From JBHJHK01 sp050330975 (GTDB lineage Bacteria; Pseudomonadota; Gammaproteobacteria; Competibacterales; Competibacteraceae), in contig JBHJHK010000094.1 of the NCBI GenBank assembly GCA_050330975.1, forward strand, positions 1-5,290: a stretch of 5,290 nt of DNA. The letters are read 5' to 3'. Every line of letters begins with the position of its first letter. The stretch's first letter is position 1. Under the pieces are notes generated by a model. That model had not been told where the DNA came from. It did not search any database and worked only from the letters and a program-made list of their open reading frames with translations. The position numbers and the translations under genes were made by a program. This document shows positions 5,289 through 5,290 of the stretch, piece after piece.

Positions 5289-5290
5289 GT

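Overview
The window is GC-rich, with G/C-heavy third positions and tight gene packing. Nearly all recognisable coding lies on the + strand. The gene families (a kappa-GST-like isomerase, FHA-linked class III cyclases, GcvH, a Tpx peroxiredoxin and a probable Tat-exported solute-binding protein) suit a proteobacterium, perhaps a gammaproteobacterium. No single gene fixes the taxon.

Layout. Positions 1-167 probably hold the start of a divergent minus-strand gene. It has a TTG start, a good ribosome binding site and a twin-arginine-like leader, but the first ~120 bases are full of G/C homopolymers and may be poor sequence. Positions 168-353 form a divergent intergenic region. A 2-hydroxychromene-2-carboxylate isomerase-family gene follows (354-953). 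The centre of the window (1066-4100) is a same-strand run of three paralogous genes, each coding for an N-terminal class III nucleotidyl cyclase homology domain and a C-terminal FHA domain. After them come gcvH (4186-4572), the lipoyl carrier of the glycine cleavage system, and tpx (4650-5150), a thiol peroxidase. Positions 5151-5290 are non-coding and contain inverted repeats.

The cyclase-FHA cluster is the unusual part. All three proteins keep both metal-binding aspartates and the transition-state arginine. All three lack the Lys/Asp pair that normally selects adenine: the pairs are Gln/Asn, Gln/Asn and Gln/Ser. The middle protein also lacks the transition-state Asn, which is His. The second and third proteins carry unrelated insertions of about 30-40 residues at the same point inside the FHA domain, while the first has a compact FHA domain. 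This pattern suggests duplicated signalling enzymes that have diverged in nucleotide preference, partner binding and possibly catalytic competence, perhaps working as heterodimers. They have no membrane segments and are expected to be cytosolic. No kinase, phosphatase or cyclic-nucleotide receptor lies in the window, so the input and output of the system cannot be read here. The flanking gcvH and tpx look like ordinary housekeeping genes with their own ribosome binding sites.
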